Shown in pieces: positions 23,890 to 33,635 of a stretch of 64,000 bases of DNA (position 1 is the stretch's first letter; every line of letters begins with the position of its first letter). This stretch comes from Phyllobacteriaceae bacterium (GTDB taxonomy: Bacteria > Pseudomonadota > Alphaproteobacteria > Rhizobiales > Rhizobiaceae). A program made the position numbers and the translations under genes. The notes below the pieces were generated by a model, which saw nothing but the letters and a program-made list of their open reading frames with translations, ran no database searches and was not told where the DNA came from. The stretch is from the NCBI GenBank assembly GCA_024742765.1, contig JANSXT010000020.1, forward strand, positions 1 through 64,000, read 5' to 3'.

Positions 23890-24615
23890 ATGACCGCGAC
23901 GGACGTCCATAGCGGCACATACGCCAAACGGCGTGGCGAGCTGGAGGTCTATTTCGACCGGACGGCGGTCGACGGCTGGAAGAAGCTGGTCACCGACGAG
24001 AAGGTCAGCCGCATCCGCCAGACCGTGCGCGAGGGCAGGGACCAGATGCGCGCGACGCTGCTGTCCTGTCTGCCGGACGATCTGACCGGTTGGCGCGTGC
24101 TCGATGCGGGCTGTGGCTCTGGCGTTGCCTCGTTCGAACTGGCGCGGCGCGGCGCCGATGTGCTCGGCATCGATCTGTCCGAGCAGATGACAGGCTTTGC
24201 GCGCGAGCGGCTGACCGAAATCGAGCGCAGCGCGCCGATGGCCGGACGCGCGACATTTGCCGCCGGTGACATGCTTTCGCCGGACCATGGCCGGTTCGAT
24301 GCGGTGTTCGCGATGGATTCGCTGATCCACTACCGGACCGAAGACGCGGTGGCAGCCATTGCCGCGCTCGGCCAACGCACCGAACGGGCCATGGTGTTCA
24401 CGATCGCGCCGCGCACGGCGCTGCTCGCCGCCATGCATGCGGTCGGGCAAATGTTCCCGCGCAGCGACCGTTCGCCGGGGATCGAACCGGTGCGGCCCGA
24501 GCGGCTGTCGGGTGCGCTTCTGGTGCGCGATGACATGGCCGGCTGGACAATGGGGCGCACGGCACGGGTCTCGCGCGGCTTTTACATTTCGCAGGCGATG
24601 GAGGTGCGGCGCTGA
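23890..24615 (+). CDS. bchM: Mg-protoporphyrin IX O-methyltransferase BchM
   Basis: BchM methylates Mg-protoporphyrin IX with SAM to give the substrate of AcsF. The 241-residue protein has the SAM-binding motif VLDAGCGSGVASFELARRG (residues about 68-86) followed by GIDLS, and the FAMDSLIHY segment seen in the family. It ends in a TGATG junction, sharing one base with the lhaA start. Confidence 0.96.
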   Translation: MTATDVHSGTYAKRRGELEVYFDRTAVDGWKKLVTDEKVSRIRQTVREGRDQMRATLLSCLPDDLTGWRVLDAGCGSGVASFELARRGADVLGIDLSEQMTGFARERLTEIERSAPMAGRATFAAGDMLSPDHGRFDAVFAMDSLIHYRTEDAVAAIAALGQRTERAMVFTIAPRTALLAAMHAVGQMFPRSDRSPGIEPVRPERLSGALLVRDDMAGWTMGRTARVSRGFYISQAMEVRR

Positions 24616-26075
24616 TGGCGTTTGGCGGCATCCATTATCCGCGCAAGAAGCGGTCGGCCTGGTCGATGTGGCAGAATGTCGGCCCGCGCTGGCTGCCTTT
24701 CGCCGATGCTGCCACCGAGGATTTGCCGCTGGGCCGCCTTCTGCGCCTGACCCTGTTCCAGATCTCGGTCGGCATGGCGACGGTGCTGCTGACCGGCACG
24801 CTGAACCGGGTGATGATCGTCGAACTGGGCGTTGCCACCAGTCTTGTCGCGGCGATGATCGCCATTCCGGTCCTTGCTGCGCCGTTCCGCGTTCTGATCG
24901 GCTACCGGTCGGATACCTATAAATCCTTCCTGGGCTGGCGCCGGGTTCCCTATATCTGGCTCGGCTCGATGCTGCAGTTCGGTGGCCTTGCCATCATGCC
25001 ATTCGCGCTGCTGCTGCTCCAGTCACAGACCACCGGCCCCGAATGGGCCGGGCCCGCCGGCGCGGCGCTCGCCTTCCTTCTGACCGGCATCGGCATGCAC
25101 ATGACGCAGACCGCGGGCCTCGCGCTCGCCACCGATCTGGCGGCGCCCGACAACCGGCCGCGCGTCGTTGCGCTCGCCTATGTCATGCTGCTCATTGGCA
25201 TGATGGTCAGCGCGGTTGCGTTTGGCTGGATGCTGGCCGATTTCGACGCGATCACGCTGATCCGCGTGGTGCAGGGCGCGGCGGTCGCGACCCTGATCAT
25301 CAACGGCATCGCGCTTTGGAAGCAGGAGCCGCGCAACGCCGAACTGACCCGCGCCGATCGCGCGGTGCCGACCTTCCGCGAAGCCTTCACCGGCTATTGC
25401 AAGGACGACCGCACTGTGCGCCTTCTGGTGGCCGTGGCGCTCGGCGCCGCCGGCTTTGCCATGCAGGACGTGCTGCTCGAGCCCTATGGCGGCGAGGTGC
25501 TGGGCCTGTCCGTGTCGGCGACGACGCTTCTGACGGCAATCTGGGCGGCGGGGACGCTGGTCGGCTTTGCGCTGGCCGGCCGCTGGCTCGCGATGGGCCG
25601 CGACATGTATCGCCTGGCCGGCCTTGGCGCGATGATCGGCGTTGTCGCCTTTTCCGCCGTCGTCTTCGCCGAACCGCTGCAATCGCCGACCCTGTTCCGC
25701 ATCGGCACTGCGCTCATCGGCCTTGGTGGCGGCCTGTTTGCCGTCTGCACCATGCTGGCCGCGATGGAAGTCTCCGACACCACCGACAGCGGCATTGCCA
25801 TCGGCGCCTGGGGCGCGGTGCAGGCGACCGCGATCGGCGTCGGCCTGGCGCTCGGCGGCTTCATTCGCGACGCGGTCAATCTCGCCGTCGAGGCGGGCTT
25901 TGCCGGATCGGCGCTGTCGGCCCCGGCTGCCGGTTACGGCGTCGTCTATCACATCGAAATCGGTCTGTTGTTTGCGAGCCTCGTCGCGCTCGGCCCGCTG
26001 GTCGGGCGGGCGCGCCGCCGCGGCACGGACCATCAACCAATCCGCCGGTTCGGCATCGCCGAACTGCCCGGGTGA
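24615..26075 (+). CDS. lhaA: LH1 assembly protein LhaA (PucC-family MFS)
   Basis: LhaA promotes insertion of the LH1 antenna and probably supplies bacteriochlorophyll. The 486-residue protein has twelve predicted helices and the family segment TGTLNRVMIVELGV, LIGYRSDTYKSFLGWRRVPYIW (split here by a turn) and the C-terminal cytoplasmic tail. It starts on the last base of bchM and precedes puhA by 22 bp. This bchM-lhaA-puhA order is standard in purple bacteria. It is paralogous to the gene at 10735. Confidence 0.94.
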   Translation: MAFGGIHYPRKKRSAWSMWQNVGPRWLPFADAATEDLPLGRLLRLTLFQISVGMATVLLTGTLNRVMIVELGVATSLVAAMIAIPVLAAPFRVLIGYRSDTYKSFLGWRRVPYIWLGSMLQFGGLAIMPFALLLLQSQTTGPEWAGPAGAALAFLLTGIGMHMTQTAGLALATDLAAPDNRPRVVALAYVMLLIGMMVSAVAFGWMLADFDAITLIRVVQGAAVATLIINGIALWKQEPRNAELTRADRAVPTFREAFTGYCKDDRTVRLLVAVALGAAGFAMQDVLLEPYGGEVLGLSVSATTLLTAIWAAGTLVGFALAGRWLAMGRDMYRLAGLGAMIGVVAFSAVVFAEPLQSPTLFRIGTALIGLGGGLFAVCTMLAAMEVSDTTDSGIAIGAWGAVQATAIGVGLALGGFIRDAVNLAVEAGFAGSALSAPAAGYGVVYHIEIGLLFASLVALGPLVGRARRRGTDHQPIRRFGIAELPG

Positions 26076-26097
26076 ACCATGAACCAGGAGAACAGCC

Positions 26098-26892
26098 ATG
26101 GTTGAAATCACAGGGTACATCGATGTCGCGCAGGTGACGCTCTACGTGTTCTGGGTGTTCTTTGCCGGCCTGATCTTCTACCTGCAGCGCGAAAGCCGCC
26201 GCGAGGGCTTCCCGCTGGAAGATGATGCGGGCAACAAGGACGGCGCGTCCTGGCTGTTCACGCCGGCGCCCAAGGCGTTCCATCTCGCCCATGGCCACGG
26301 CGTCGTGCTGGCGCCCAGCGACAAGGGCGATGCCAATGCGGACCCGGCCAATCTGAAAGGCGCGCAGGTCGGCCAGTTCTCCGGCGCGCCCTGGCAGCCC
26401 GACAATGAGATGCCGATGCTCGACGGCATCGGACCGGGTTCCTGGACGGCGCGGGCGAACGTGCCTGACATGCTGCACAATGGCGCGCCGAAGATCGTGC
26501 CGATGCGCGAGGACGCCACGATCACCATCGCCGAGGGCGACATGGACCCGCGCGGCCTGCGCGTGGTCGGCTGCGACAGCATCGTCGCCGGCCGGGTCAG
26601 CGATGTCTGGGTCGACCGGATGGAGCACATGATCCGGTTCCTTGAAATCGAAACGGAGGTCGGCGATGCGCCGCGCCGCGTGCTCGTGCCGATGAACTTC
26701 GTCGTCGTCAAAACCCCGCGCGACCGCGAGAAGGTGTTTTACGTCCATGCGATCACCGGCGAACAGTTCGCCATGGTGCCGGGCACCCAGAAGGTCTCGG
26801 AAGTCACGCTGCTCGAGGAAGAGAAGATCATGGCCTATTTCGGTGCCGGGCTTCTCTATGCGACGCCGGAGCGACAGGAGGCCTATCTGTGA
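26098..26892 (+). CDS. puhA: Photosynthetic reaction centre subunit H
   Basis: PuhA caps the cytoplasmic side of the reaction centre and shapes proton delivery to QB. The 264-residue protein begins VEITGYIDVAQVTLYVFWVFFAG, a single membrane helix, then REGFPLEDD and the globular domain with LCDSIVAGRVSD-type sequence (VVGCDSIVAGRVSDVWVDR) and MRRVLVPMNF-like residues. An AGGAGAA ribosome site precedes it. It overlaps puhB by 4 bp. Confidence 0.97.
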   Translation: MVEITGYIDVAQVTLYVFWVFFAGLIFYLQRESRREGFPLEDDAGNKDGASWLFTPAPKAFHLAHGHGVVLAPSDKGDANADPANLKGAQVGQFSGAPWQPDNEMPMLDGIGPGSWTARANVPDMLHNGAPKIVPMREDATITIAEGDMDPRGLRVVGCDSIVAGRVSDVWVDRMEHMIRFLEIETEVGDAPRRVLVPMNFVVVKTPRDREKVFYVHAITGEQFAMVPGTQKVSEVTLLEEEKIMAYFGAGLLYATPERQEAYL

Positions 26893-27560
26893 CCGGTTTC
26901 ATCGCTCCAGAGTTTGACGAAGGCGCCAACAACGGCCTTCCGGGGCCGCTGCCCGCCGGCGAGCGCATCATCTGGCAGGGCCGTCCGAATGCCCGCGCGG
27001 TCGGCCGCCATGTGATGAAGACGCGCTGGATCGCCGCCTATTTCGGCGTGATGCTGGCATGGCTGGTCATCACCGGCTTCTATTTCGGCCGTGCGGCCGA
27101 CGACATCCTCGTTTCGCTTTTGATCATGACCGTCGCCGGCGCGATCGTTGTAGGGCTTTTTGAATGGTACGCCTGGGGCGTCCACAAAACGACGATCTAC
27201 ACGATCACGACCAAGCGCGTTGTCATGAAGTTCGGCGTCGCGCTGCCGACCGCGTTCAATCTGCCTTTCTCGGAAGTCGAGGCGGTGGATGTGCGCAAGC
27301 GCTCCAACGGCGGCGGTGATATCGCGCTGCGCTTCAAGCCCGATGTGCGGCTGGCATGGCTCGTCTTCTGGCCGCATGTGCGGGGCCTGCGCATGGGCCG
27401 GCCGGAGCCGCAGATGATCGGGCTCGATGATGTGGCCGCGGTGGCCGACCTCTTGTCGACGCAGCTTCACGCCCATCTGGCGCGCACCCATGTGGTTGAC
27501 GAGGCACCGATCGCGACGGTCGAGGGCGGTATTTCCGTCTTCCCGCAGGCGGCGGAATAG
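26889..27560 (+). CDS. puhB: Photosynthetic complex assembly protein PuhB
   Basis: PuhB aids reaction-centre assembly in Rhodobacter. The 223-residue protein has the PH-like start LPAGERIIWQGRPNARAV, two or three membrane helices (about 45-95) and a bacterial PH-type domain with TIYTITTKRVVMKFGVALP. It lies between puhA (4-bp overlap) and puhC (9-bp gap), the conserved order. Confidence 0.93.
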   Translation: MTGFIAPEFDEGANNGLPGPLPAGERIIWQGRPNARAVGRHVMKTRWIAAYFGVMLAWLVITGFYFGRAADDILVSLLIMTVAGAIVVGLFEWYAWGVHKTTIYTITTKRVVMKFGVALPTAFNLPFSEVEAVDVRKRSNGGGDIALRFKPDVRLAWLVFWPHVRGLRMGRPEPQMIGLDDVAAVADLLSTQLHAHLARTHVVDEAPIATVEGGISVFPQAAE

Positions 27561-27569
27561 GAGGCGGCG

Positions 27570-28052
27570 ATGAGCGGAATTCCGGCCAGCGACCATCGGC
27601 ATCAGCATGGCACAGCCGTCAGATGGCTGCCGCTGCTGATGGCGGCCGGCCTGGTCGCGTTCACGCTCCTGTCGGTCACCTTTGCCAATCTGACCGGGCA
27701 TGGCGTCGTGCGCACGGGCGCCAACGCCATCGTCGATACCGGCCACATTGCGATCCGGCGCGATGCGTCGGGCACCATCCATGTCGTCGATCCGGCGACG
27801 GACACCATCATCGCGTCCTATCCAAGGACGCGCGAACAGTTTCTTGCCGGCGCGTTGCGCTCCCTTGAGCGGATGCGCGGGCCGGCAAGTGAGGAAAGCA
27901 CCCGCACTTTCGCGGTGCTGCGCATCGGCAGCGGCTCGGTCTTCCTGGAGGACGTCGGGACCGGTGACCGCATCAGCCTGAATGCGTTCAACCGCGCGGA
28001 ATCGATGGCGCTCGCCGAGCGTGTCGCCGCGCACAATGGAGGACGAAAATGA
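27570..28052 (+). CDS. puhC: Photosynthetic complex assembly protein PuhC
   Basis: The 160-residue protein has a polar N-terminus, one membrane anchor (WLPLLMAAGLVAFTLLSVTF) and a periplasmic domain, as in PuhC. The conserved VDTGHIAIRRDASG-like segment and DRISLNAFNRAESMALA are visible. PuhC supports LH1-RC organisation. It overlaps the following 101-residue ORF by 4 bp. Confidence 0.9.
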   Translation: MSGIPASDHRHQHGTAVRWLPLLMAAGLVAFTLLSVTFANLTGHGVVRTGANAIVDTGHIAIRRDASGTIHVVDPATDTIIASYPRTREQFLAGALRSLERMRGPASEESTRTFAVLRIGSGSVFLEDVGTGDRISLNAFNRAESMALAERVAAHNGGRK

Positions 28053-28354
28053 GTTTGATCGGTCTGATCGCCCGGACGCGGGAAGATGTGCCGTGTACGG
28101 TCGAAATCAACAACACGTTCGAGCAGTTGGGGGCGCATCTGCGCTTCGACAACGGTGTCGGCGTCGAGCCCGGCGACGAGGTCCTGGTGCATGGCGCGCC
28201 GGTTTCGGTGCCCTATGGCGAGACCGCCACGTTCGAACGCACCGCCACCATCACCCGCGCCAGCGCGCTTGAACGGGCCTGGACCCGCGCGACGGGCGAT
28301 TTCGAGTTCATGGAACTGTGCGAATTCAGCTTCTCCGAGGAGGCCGCGCTATGA
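28049..28354 (+). CDS. Conserved PGC protein of unknown function between puhC and acsF
   Basis: The 101-residue acidic protein contains no signal peptide or membrane helix. Visible features are the segment [11 protein letters not shown], which looks like a small beta-barrel turn, and a C-terminal [11 protein letters not shown] gene of this size and place (puhC - ORF - acsF) recurs in aerobic phototrophs. It overlaps both neighbours by 4 bp, so it is translated with them. A role as a small partner of the AcsF cyclase is a reasonable guess but is not shown by sequence. Confidence 0.8.
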   Translation: MSLIGLIARTREDVPCTVEINNTFEQLGAHLRFDNGVGVEPGDEVLVHGAPVSVPYGETATFERTATITRASALERAWTRATGDFEFMELCEFSFSEEAAL

Positions 28355-29451
28355 ACAAGCATGTCGACACGCCGATCGCCGGCAAGAAGGCCGCCGCGCC
28401 GCTCGAGGCGCAGAATGAAACCACCCGCATGGCGCACGAAACGACCATGCTCAATCCGCGCTTTTACACCACCGATTTCGACGAGATGGACAAGATCGAC
28501 GTCACGCCGGTGCGCGGCGAATGGGACGCGCTGATGGACGAGTTGCGCTCGGACCCCAACAAGGGCCATTTCAAGCGCAATGCGGACTGGGACAATATCG
28601 ACATCGATGCGATGGATCCCGAACTGCGCAAGGAGTTCATCGACTTCCTCGTCTCCTCGCTCACCGCCGAGTTTTCCGGCTGCGTCCTCTACAAGGAGAT
28701 GAAGCGGCGCGGCACGAACAAGGAAATCTGCGAATTGTTCGGCCATATGAGCCGCGACGAAAGCCGCCATGCCGGCTTCATCAACGATGCGCTCAAGGAG
28801 TTCAACATCGGCGTCAATATGGGCTTTCTGGCCAAGGCCAAGAAGTACACCTACTTCCGGCCGAAGTTCATCTATTACGCGACCTACCTGTCCGAGAAGA
28901 TCGGCTATGCGCGTTACATCACCATCTTCCGGCATCTGGAAAAGCACCCCGACAAGCGCTTCCATCCGATTTTCAAATGGTTCGAGGAATGGTGCAATGA
29001 CGAGTTCCGCCATGGCGAGGCCTTCTCGCTTCTGATGCGGGCCGATCCGAAGCTTCTGGAAGGCCGCAACAAGCTGTGGATCAAATTCTTCCTTCTGGCG
29101 GTCTTCGTGACCATGCATGTGCGCGACCATCAGCGTCCCGCCTTCCACGAGGCGCTGGGTGTCGATATCGACGATTATGACTGGAAGGTGTTCCACCTGA
29201 CGACGGAGATCTCCAAACAGGTCTTCCCCGTCATGCTCGATCTCGACAATCCGGCGCTGGTCGCGGGCTTCAAGCGCATGGTCGCGATCAATGACGCGAT
29301 GGCGGCGGCGCACGCCCAGGGCGGTGTCGTTGGCGGCATCAAGAAGGGCTGGCACGGCCTGCGCGCCGGGCTGAACTTCGCCCGGCTCTACATGATCCCG
29401 TCGCTCTCCAACGACATCCCGGCGACCAGCCGGCTGCAGCCGGTCTGGTAG
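28351..29451 (+). CDS. acsF: Aerobic Mg-protoporphyrin IX monomethyl ester (oxidative) cyclase AcsF
   Basis: AcsF is the di-iron oxygenase that forms ring E of (bacterio)chlorophyll using O2. The 366-residue protein has the ferritin-like iron ligands in [25 protein letters not shown] and [10 protein letters not shown]. The start MNKHVDT at 28351 overlaps the preceding ORF by 4 bp. No anaerobic cyclase gene (bchE) is present in the window, so pigment synthesis as encoded here needs oxygen. Confidence 0.97.
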   Translation: MNKHVDTPIAGKKAAAPLEAQNETTRMAHETTMLNPRFYTTDFDEMDKIDVTPVRGEWDALMDELRSDPNKGHFKRNADWDNIDIDAMDPELRKEFIDFLVSSLTAEFSGCVLYKEMKRRGTNKEICELFGHMSRDESRHAGFINDALKEFNIGVNMGFLAKAKKYTYFRPKFIYYATYLSEKIGYARYITIFRHLEKHPDKRFHPIFKWFEEWCNDEFRHGEAFSLLMRADPKLLEGRNKLWIKFFLLAVFVTMHVRDHQRPAFHEALGVDIDDYDWKVFHLTTEISKQVFPVMLDLDNPALVAGFKRMVAINDAMAAAHAQGGVVGGIKKGWHGLRAGLNFARLYMIPSLSNDIPATSRLQPVW

Positions 29452-29458
29452 GGGGTCG

Positions 29459-30316
29459 ATGATGGGTCTGGCCCTTGCCGCATTCGCCGTTGCCGTGACC
29501 GCCTGGTGGCTCGCCACCGGCGCGGTCATCGTGGCGGCGCGCCGGCCGGCGCCCGACCCGCTCTACATGCTGATTCCGGCGTCGGCGCTTGGCGTCGCCG
29601 GGGTCGCCATCGCGCTTGCGACCGCGTCCGATCTGTCCGTGGCGTCGGTCTATGGTGCGTTTTTCGGCGCGCTGATGGTCTGGGCGTTTCACGAGATCAG
29701 CTTCCTGACCGGCCACCTGACGGGACCGCGCAAGACGGCGCTGCCTGCCGGCACCAGCGGCGGTCATCGTTTCCGCCTGGCCTGGGCGGCGGTGCGAGAC
29801 CACGAACTGGCGCTGTTCCTGACCGGTGCCATGTTGGCCGTCGTTCTTTGGGGCGCGGCCAACCCGTTCGGCTGGATGGTGTTCGCGCTGATGTGGATCA
29901 TGCGCCTTTTGACCAAGTTGAACGTCTTTCTGGGCGCGCCCAATGCGGTCAGCGAAATCCTGCCCGCGCGCATGGCCTATCTGACCAGCTATTTCCGCAC
30001 CGACCGGGTGCACGCCTTCTTCATCGTGTCGGTGGTGATCGTCACCGGGTTGATGACCGCGAGCGGCTATATGGCCATCGTCGCGGACGATCCGGCCGCG
30101 ATCACGGGATGGTCGCTGATGGCCGCGTTCGCCTTTCTCGGTCTGGTCGAACATCTGTTCCTGGTGCTGCCGGTGCGCGATGCCGCGCTCTGGGGCTGGG
30201 CGACCGGGAGCACCGGATCGGGCTTCATCCGCCGCGGCCAGGGTGTCGCCAAACAATTGCAATCATCACAAGAAGACGGCCGCGTTGCCAAACGCGCAGC
30301 GCCGGTCACGGGTTGA
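29459..30316 (+). CDS. puhE: PuhE (DUF3623) photosynthetic assembly membrane protein
   Basis: The 285-residue protein has about seven hydrophobic helices and the family motifs [18 protein letters not shown] and [15 protein letters not shown]. PuhE influences bacteriochlorophyll and RC-LH1 levels in Rhodobacter. It follows acsF by 7 bp and precedes hemA by 14 bp, the common puhE-hemA arrangement. Two adjacent ATGs (29459, 29462) are possible starts. The polar tail after about residue 255 is not conserved. Confidence 0.93.
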   Translation: MMGLALAAFAVAVTAWWLATGAVIVAARRPAPDPLYMLIPASALGVAGVAIALATASDLSVASVYGAFFGALMVWAFHEISFLTGHLTGPRKTALPAGTSGGHRFRLAWAAVRDHELALFLTGAMLAVVLWGAANPFGWMVFALMWIMRLLTKLNVFLGAPNAVSEILPARMAYLTSYFRTDRVHAFFIVSVVIVTGLMTASGYMAIVADDPAAITGWSLMAAFAFLGLVEHLFLVLPVRDAALWGWATGSTGSGFIRRGQGVAKQLQSSQEDGRVAKRAAPVTG

Positions 30317-30330
30317 AAAGGGGAACCGTC

Positions 30331-31551
30331 ATGGACAAGTTCGAGCAGCATTTCGAGAGCGCGCTCTCCGGTTTGCACGATGGAGGGAACTATCGTGTTT
30401 TTGCCGAGCTTGAGCGTCAGCGCGGATCGTTTCCGCGGGCAACGCGGCACCGGGGCGACGGGTCGACCCATGATGTGACGGTCTGGTGCTCGAACGATTA
30501 TCTGGGCATGGGCCAGCATCCGGACGTGGTCGCGGCGATGCATGATGCGATCGACAAATGCGGCACCGGCGCCGGCGGCACGCGCAACATTTCGGGCACC
30601 AATCATGGCCATGTGAAGCTGGAAGAAGAGCTGGCCGACCTGCACGGCAAAGAGGCCGCGCTGATCTTCACCTCGGGCTATGTGTCCAACTGGGCCGCGC
30701 TCGGCACGTTGCTCGCTAAGATCCCGAACATCATCTGCTACACCGACGCGCTCAACCATGCCTCGATGATTGAAGGTATTCGTCACTCCCGCTGCGAGAA
30801 GCGCATCTTCAAGCACAATGACTGGAAGGATCTCGATCGCCTGATGGCCGCCGACGATCCGGCCGCGCCGAAACTCGTTGCGTTCGAGAGCGTCTATTCG
30901 ATGGATGGCGACATCGCGCCGATCGAGAAGATCTGCGATGTGGCCGACAAATATGGCGCACTCAAATATATCGACGAAGTGCATGCGGTGGGCATGTATG
31001 GCCCGCGCGGCGGCGGCGTTGCCGAGCGCGAGGGGCTGATGGATCGCATTGACGTCATCGAGGGCACGCTCGGCAAGGCGTTCGGGGTGATGGGCGGCTA
31101 CATCACCGGCTCGAAGAATTTGGTCGACTTCGTGCGCAGCTTTGCCTCGGGCTTCATCTTCACGACGGCCTTGCCGCCGGCGCTGGCGGCGGGGGCTGTC
31201 GCCTCGATCAAGCATCTGAAGGCCCATGACGACAAGCGCCTCGCCCATCAGGAGGCAGTCAGAAAAGTGCGCGCCGCGCTCGACCGTCAGGGCATTCCGC
31301 ATATGCCGAACCCGAGCCACATCGTTCCGGTGATGGTGGGCGATGCGGCCAAGTGCAAATGGATCTCGGACATCCTTCTGGACGATTACGGCATCTATGT
31401 TCAGCCGATCAACTATCCGACGGTGCCCGTTGGCACCGAGCGGCTGAGGATCACGCCGACGCCGTTCCACACCGATGCGGACATCGCGCATCTCGCCGGC
31501 GCCCTGTGTGACCTGTGGAGCCAATGCGCGCTGGCAAGGGCCGTGGCGTAG
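30331..31551 (+). CDS. hemA: 5-aminolevulinate synthase
   Basis: HemA condenses glycine with succinyl-CoA, the first step of tetrapyrrole synthesis in alphaproteobacteria. The 406-residue PLP enzyme has the conserved start [21 protein letters not shown], the glycine loop [15 protein letters not shown] and the PLP lysine in [13 protein letters not shown]. An AAAGGGG ribosome site precedes the ATG at 30331. As the last gene of the bchF-puh run, it ties precursor supply to pigment demand. Many species hold another copy elsewhere. Confidence 0.97.
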   Translation: MDKFEQHFESALSGLHDGGNYRVFAELERQRGSFPRATRHRGDGSTHDVTVWCSNDYLGMGQHPDVVAAMHDAIDKCGTGAGGTRNISGTNHGHVKLEEELADLHGKEAALIFTSGYVSNWAALGTLLAKIPNIICYTDALNHASMIEGIRHSRCEKRIFKHNDWKDLDRLMAADDPAAPKLVAFESVYSMDGDIAPIEKICDVADKYGALKYIDEVHAVGMYGPRGGGVAEREGLMDRIDVIEGTLGKAFGVMGGYITGSKNLVDFVRSFASGFIFTTALPPALAAGAVASIKHLKAHDDKRLAHQEAVRKVRAALDRQGIPHMPNPSHIVPVMVGDAAKCKWISDILLDDYGIYVQPINYPTVPVGTERLRITPTPFHTDADIAHLAGALCDLWSQCALARAVA

Positions 31552-31658
31552 GGACGGAGCCGGTTCTGGTCCAAAGGTATAGGTTGGATTGCGTAAGGGC
31601 AGGGTTACCTTAGACAGTGAGCGCGACGCTCAGGCGGCGGAAAGGTCCGCAACCGACA

Positions 31659-32396
31659 ATGCAGATCGTGACACTCTCGCTTTATCACTTTGCCGGCCCG
31701 CCGGCGAAGCTGTGGGCGTTTTCGCAGATGGGCCTGATGCGCCCGGCGGTTGCGCGCATGGACGGTCTGCGCTTTCACAAGATGATGGGGACCGGGGCCG
31801 GCGCCGGCTTTTCAACAAAGCCTGATTTTTCCACCTACACGCTGCTGTGTGTCTGGGACGATGAGGCCGCGGCGCGCAAGGCGCTGGAAACAGCGACACC
31901 GTTCTTGCGCTACCGGGACCGTGCCGATCGTTCCGCAACGCTTTTTCTCGCGGCCACGCAGACGCGGGGCCAATGGAGTGGCGTCGACCCGTTTGCCGTC
32001 GACACCGCAACGCGGCCGGAAGGGCCAATCGTGGCGCTGACGCGCGCGACATTGCGCTGGTCGAAGCTGGCGGCCTTCTGGTCGCTCGTGCCGGCGATCT
32101 CCGATGTGGCCGAGGCCGACGCGCACCAGCATTTCATGATGGGCATGGGCGAGGTGCCCTACAAGCATCAGATGACCTTCTCGATCTGGGACGATGAGGC
32201 GGCGATGCGGGATTTTTCGCTCAACAGCCCGACCCATGGCACCGCGGTCCGGCGCGCATGGGGGGAGGGCTGGTTCGCCGAATCCCTTTTCGCGCGCTTC
32301 AACCTTCTGGCCGTCGAGGGCGCGTGGCCCGGTCTTGAGCGGTTCATCGGCGCGGCACCGACCGCGGACGAAACGCAACCCCGGCAGGCGGCCTGA
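31659..32396 (+). CDS. crtA: Spheroidene monooxygenase CrtA
   Basis: CrtA adds the 2-keto group to spheroidene (or hydroxyspirilloxanthin-type carotenoids) using O2, giving spheroidenone. The 245-residue protein has MQIVTLSLYHFAGPPAKLWAF-type start residues and the LWDDEAA-like repeats (CVWDDEAAARKALE, SIWDDEAAMRDF). The ATG at 31659 matches the family start; a GTG at 31617 would add fourteen basic residues. A 107-bp gap with small dyads separates it from hemA, so it may have its own promoter. It is 4 bp before idi. Confidence 0.92.
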   Translation: MQIVTLSLYHFAGPPAKLWAFSQMGLMRPAVARMDGLRFHKMMGTGAGAGFSTKPDFSTYTLLCVWDDEAAARKALETATPFLRYRDRADRSATLFLAATQTRGQWSGVDPFAVDTATRPEGPIVALTRATLRWSKLAAFWSLVPAISDVAEADAHQHFMMGMGEVPYKHQMTFSIWDDEAAMRDFSLNSPTHGTAVRRAWGEGWFAESLFARFNLLAVEGAWPGLERFIGAAPTADETQPRQAA

Positions 32397-32400
32397 TCCG

Positions 32401-32934
32401 ATGGACACGATACGCGACACAGATCCGATCATCCCGGCGATTGCCGAGGACGGCTCCTTCTATCCGATCGGCAAGATGCAGGCCCATCGCGAAGCGGTTT
32501 TTCACCTTGCCGTCTCGGTCTTCGTCTTTTCGGGCGACCATCTTCTGATCCAGCAGCGCGCCCGGCACAAATATCATTGCGGCGGCCAATGGGCGAACAC
32601 CTGCTGCACGCACCCGCACTGGGACGAGCCGGTTGCCACAAGCGCGGCGCGGCGGCTGCGCGAGGAGCTGGGCTTTGGCGTGCCGCTGACCGAGCGCCAC
32701 GAGGTGGAATATTCCGCCGATGTCAGCAATGGGCTGCACGAGCATGAGCGCGTGACCATGTTCATCGGCCATGCGGATCGCGACACGCTTGTCGTCCGGC
32801 CCAATCCGGATGAGGTGGCGGCGGTGCGCTGGGTGACGGCTGCGGAACTGCGTGCCGACATGGCCCGCGATCCGGAAGCCTATACGCCCTGGTTCCGCAT
32901 CTATTGCGACCGGTTTCCCGACCTGAAGATCTGA
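32401..32934 (+). CDS. idi: Isopentenyl-diphosphate delta-isomerase, type I
   Basis: Idi interconverts IPP and DMAPP, feeding prenyl precursors for carotenoids and the phytyl tail. The 177-residue Nudix-fold enzyme shows the catalytic cysteine in WANTCCTHPHWDE, metal-ligand histidines there, and the Nudix-like RRLREELGF helix. It begins 4 bp after crtA. Placement of idi beside crt genes in a PGC is known from Rhodobacter. Confidence 0.94.
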   Translation: MDTIRDTDPIIPAIAEDGSFYPIGKMQAHREAVFHLAVSVFVFSGDHLLIQQRARHKYHCGGQWANTCCTHPHWDEPVATSAARRLREELGFGVPLTERHEVEYSADVSNGLHEHERVTMFIGHADRDTLVVRPNPDEVAAVRWVTAAELRADMARDPEAYTPWFRIYCDRFPDLKI

Positions 32935-33073
32935 GCGCCGCTTCTGCGGTTGACGGAACGATCAAGCCGACCGTTCGAACGGTCGCGCGCACGCCATGTG
33001 CGCGATAGCACAGCGGTGGCAATGCCCATATGGCGTGATGATTTTCATCAGATGTTCATGGAAGGAACGCGCT

Positions 33074-33442
33074 ATGAAGCTCTTGCTCGCCGCCGCAGGC
33101 CTTTTTGTTGCCGGCACTGTCTTTATCGGAATGGGTTCGGTTACCGGCTCCGGTGCCGCCATGGCACAAGCCACGGGTCCGCTTTGCCAGCCCTATTCAA
33201 TCACCACCTACGGCCAATCTGCAGCCGCACTCAAGAAAGCTCGAGAACGCCGTGCGAAGCGACGCGCGATACGGCGCTGGGAGCGGGCGGTTGAAGGTCG
33301 CTTGCTGGGCGCGCGCGGTATCGCAGTTCCTGACGCCGGCACGGACTATTCCAACCTCTCCAACGCTCAGGTTCACTCCTTCAACTGCTCCGGCCGGCCG
33401 TTGAACTGCGTGCTTGTTGCCACGCCCTGCCGGGCATCCTGA
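33074..33442 (+). CDS. Small secreted cysteine-containing protein, function unknown
   Basis: The 122-residue product has a clear signal peptide (MKLLLAAAGLFVAGTVFIG, cleavage likely near AMAQA-TG). The mature part is very basic in the middle (KKARERRAKRRAIRRWERAV) and ends with four cysteines overall, the last three in FNCSGRPLNC and ATPCRAS. Small secreted proteins with a W, then a C-x(n)-C-x(n)-PC ending are frequent in Hyphomicrobiales, but I know no function. GGAAGGA lies before the ATG at 33074. It stands between idi and the convergent puf operon and has no visible link to photosynthesis. Confidence 0.7.
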   Translation: MKLLLAAAGLFVAGTVFIGMGSVTGSGAAMAQATGPLCQPYSITTYGQSAAALKKARERRAKRRAIRRWERAVEGRLLGARGIAVPDAGTDYSNLSNAQVHSFNCSGRPLNCVLVATPCRAS

Positions 33443-33474
33443 GGCGCTCACGGCGCTTGGTGCAACCAAACAAA

Positions 33475-33506
33475 AAACCTCCGCTTCGCGTCCGAAGCGG
33501 AGGTTT
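33475..33506 (-). terminator. Rho-independent terminator of the puf operon
   Basis: A perfect 14-bp stem, AAACCTCCGCTTCG facing CGAAGCGGAGGTTT, closes a CGTC loop. On the minus strand the hairpin is followed by a T-rich run (complement of ACAAAAAA), so it terminates leftward transcription after pufM. It may also stop rightward transcription from the secreted-protein gene. Confidence 0.9.
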
Positions 33507-33635
33507 ATCGGCCGGCCCGATGTTTGGAGGACAGTGACCGGCCGTCCCGTGCCGCCCGGTGCCGGCGCCATGGCGCGCCGCCGAGCCGTGCGGCATGCCG
33601 GGCAGGCGAATTGGCCCGCCCGGCAATGGCCGTTG

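Noticed and set aside
33443-33635. Possible pufX or pufC after pufM
   Set aside because: The 190-bp gap holds only the terminator; no frame encodes a haem-binding or single-helix protein on the minus strand.
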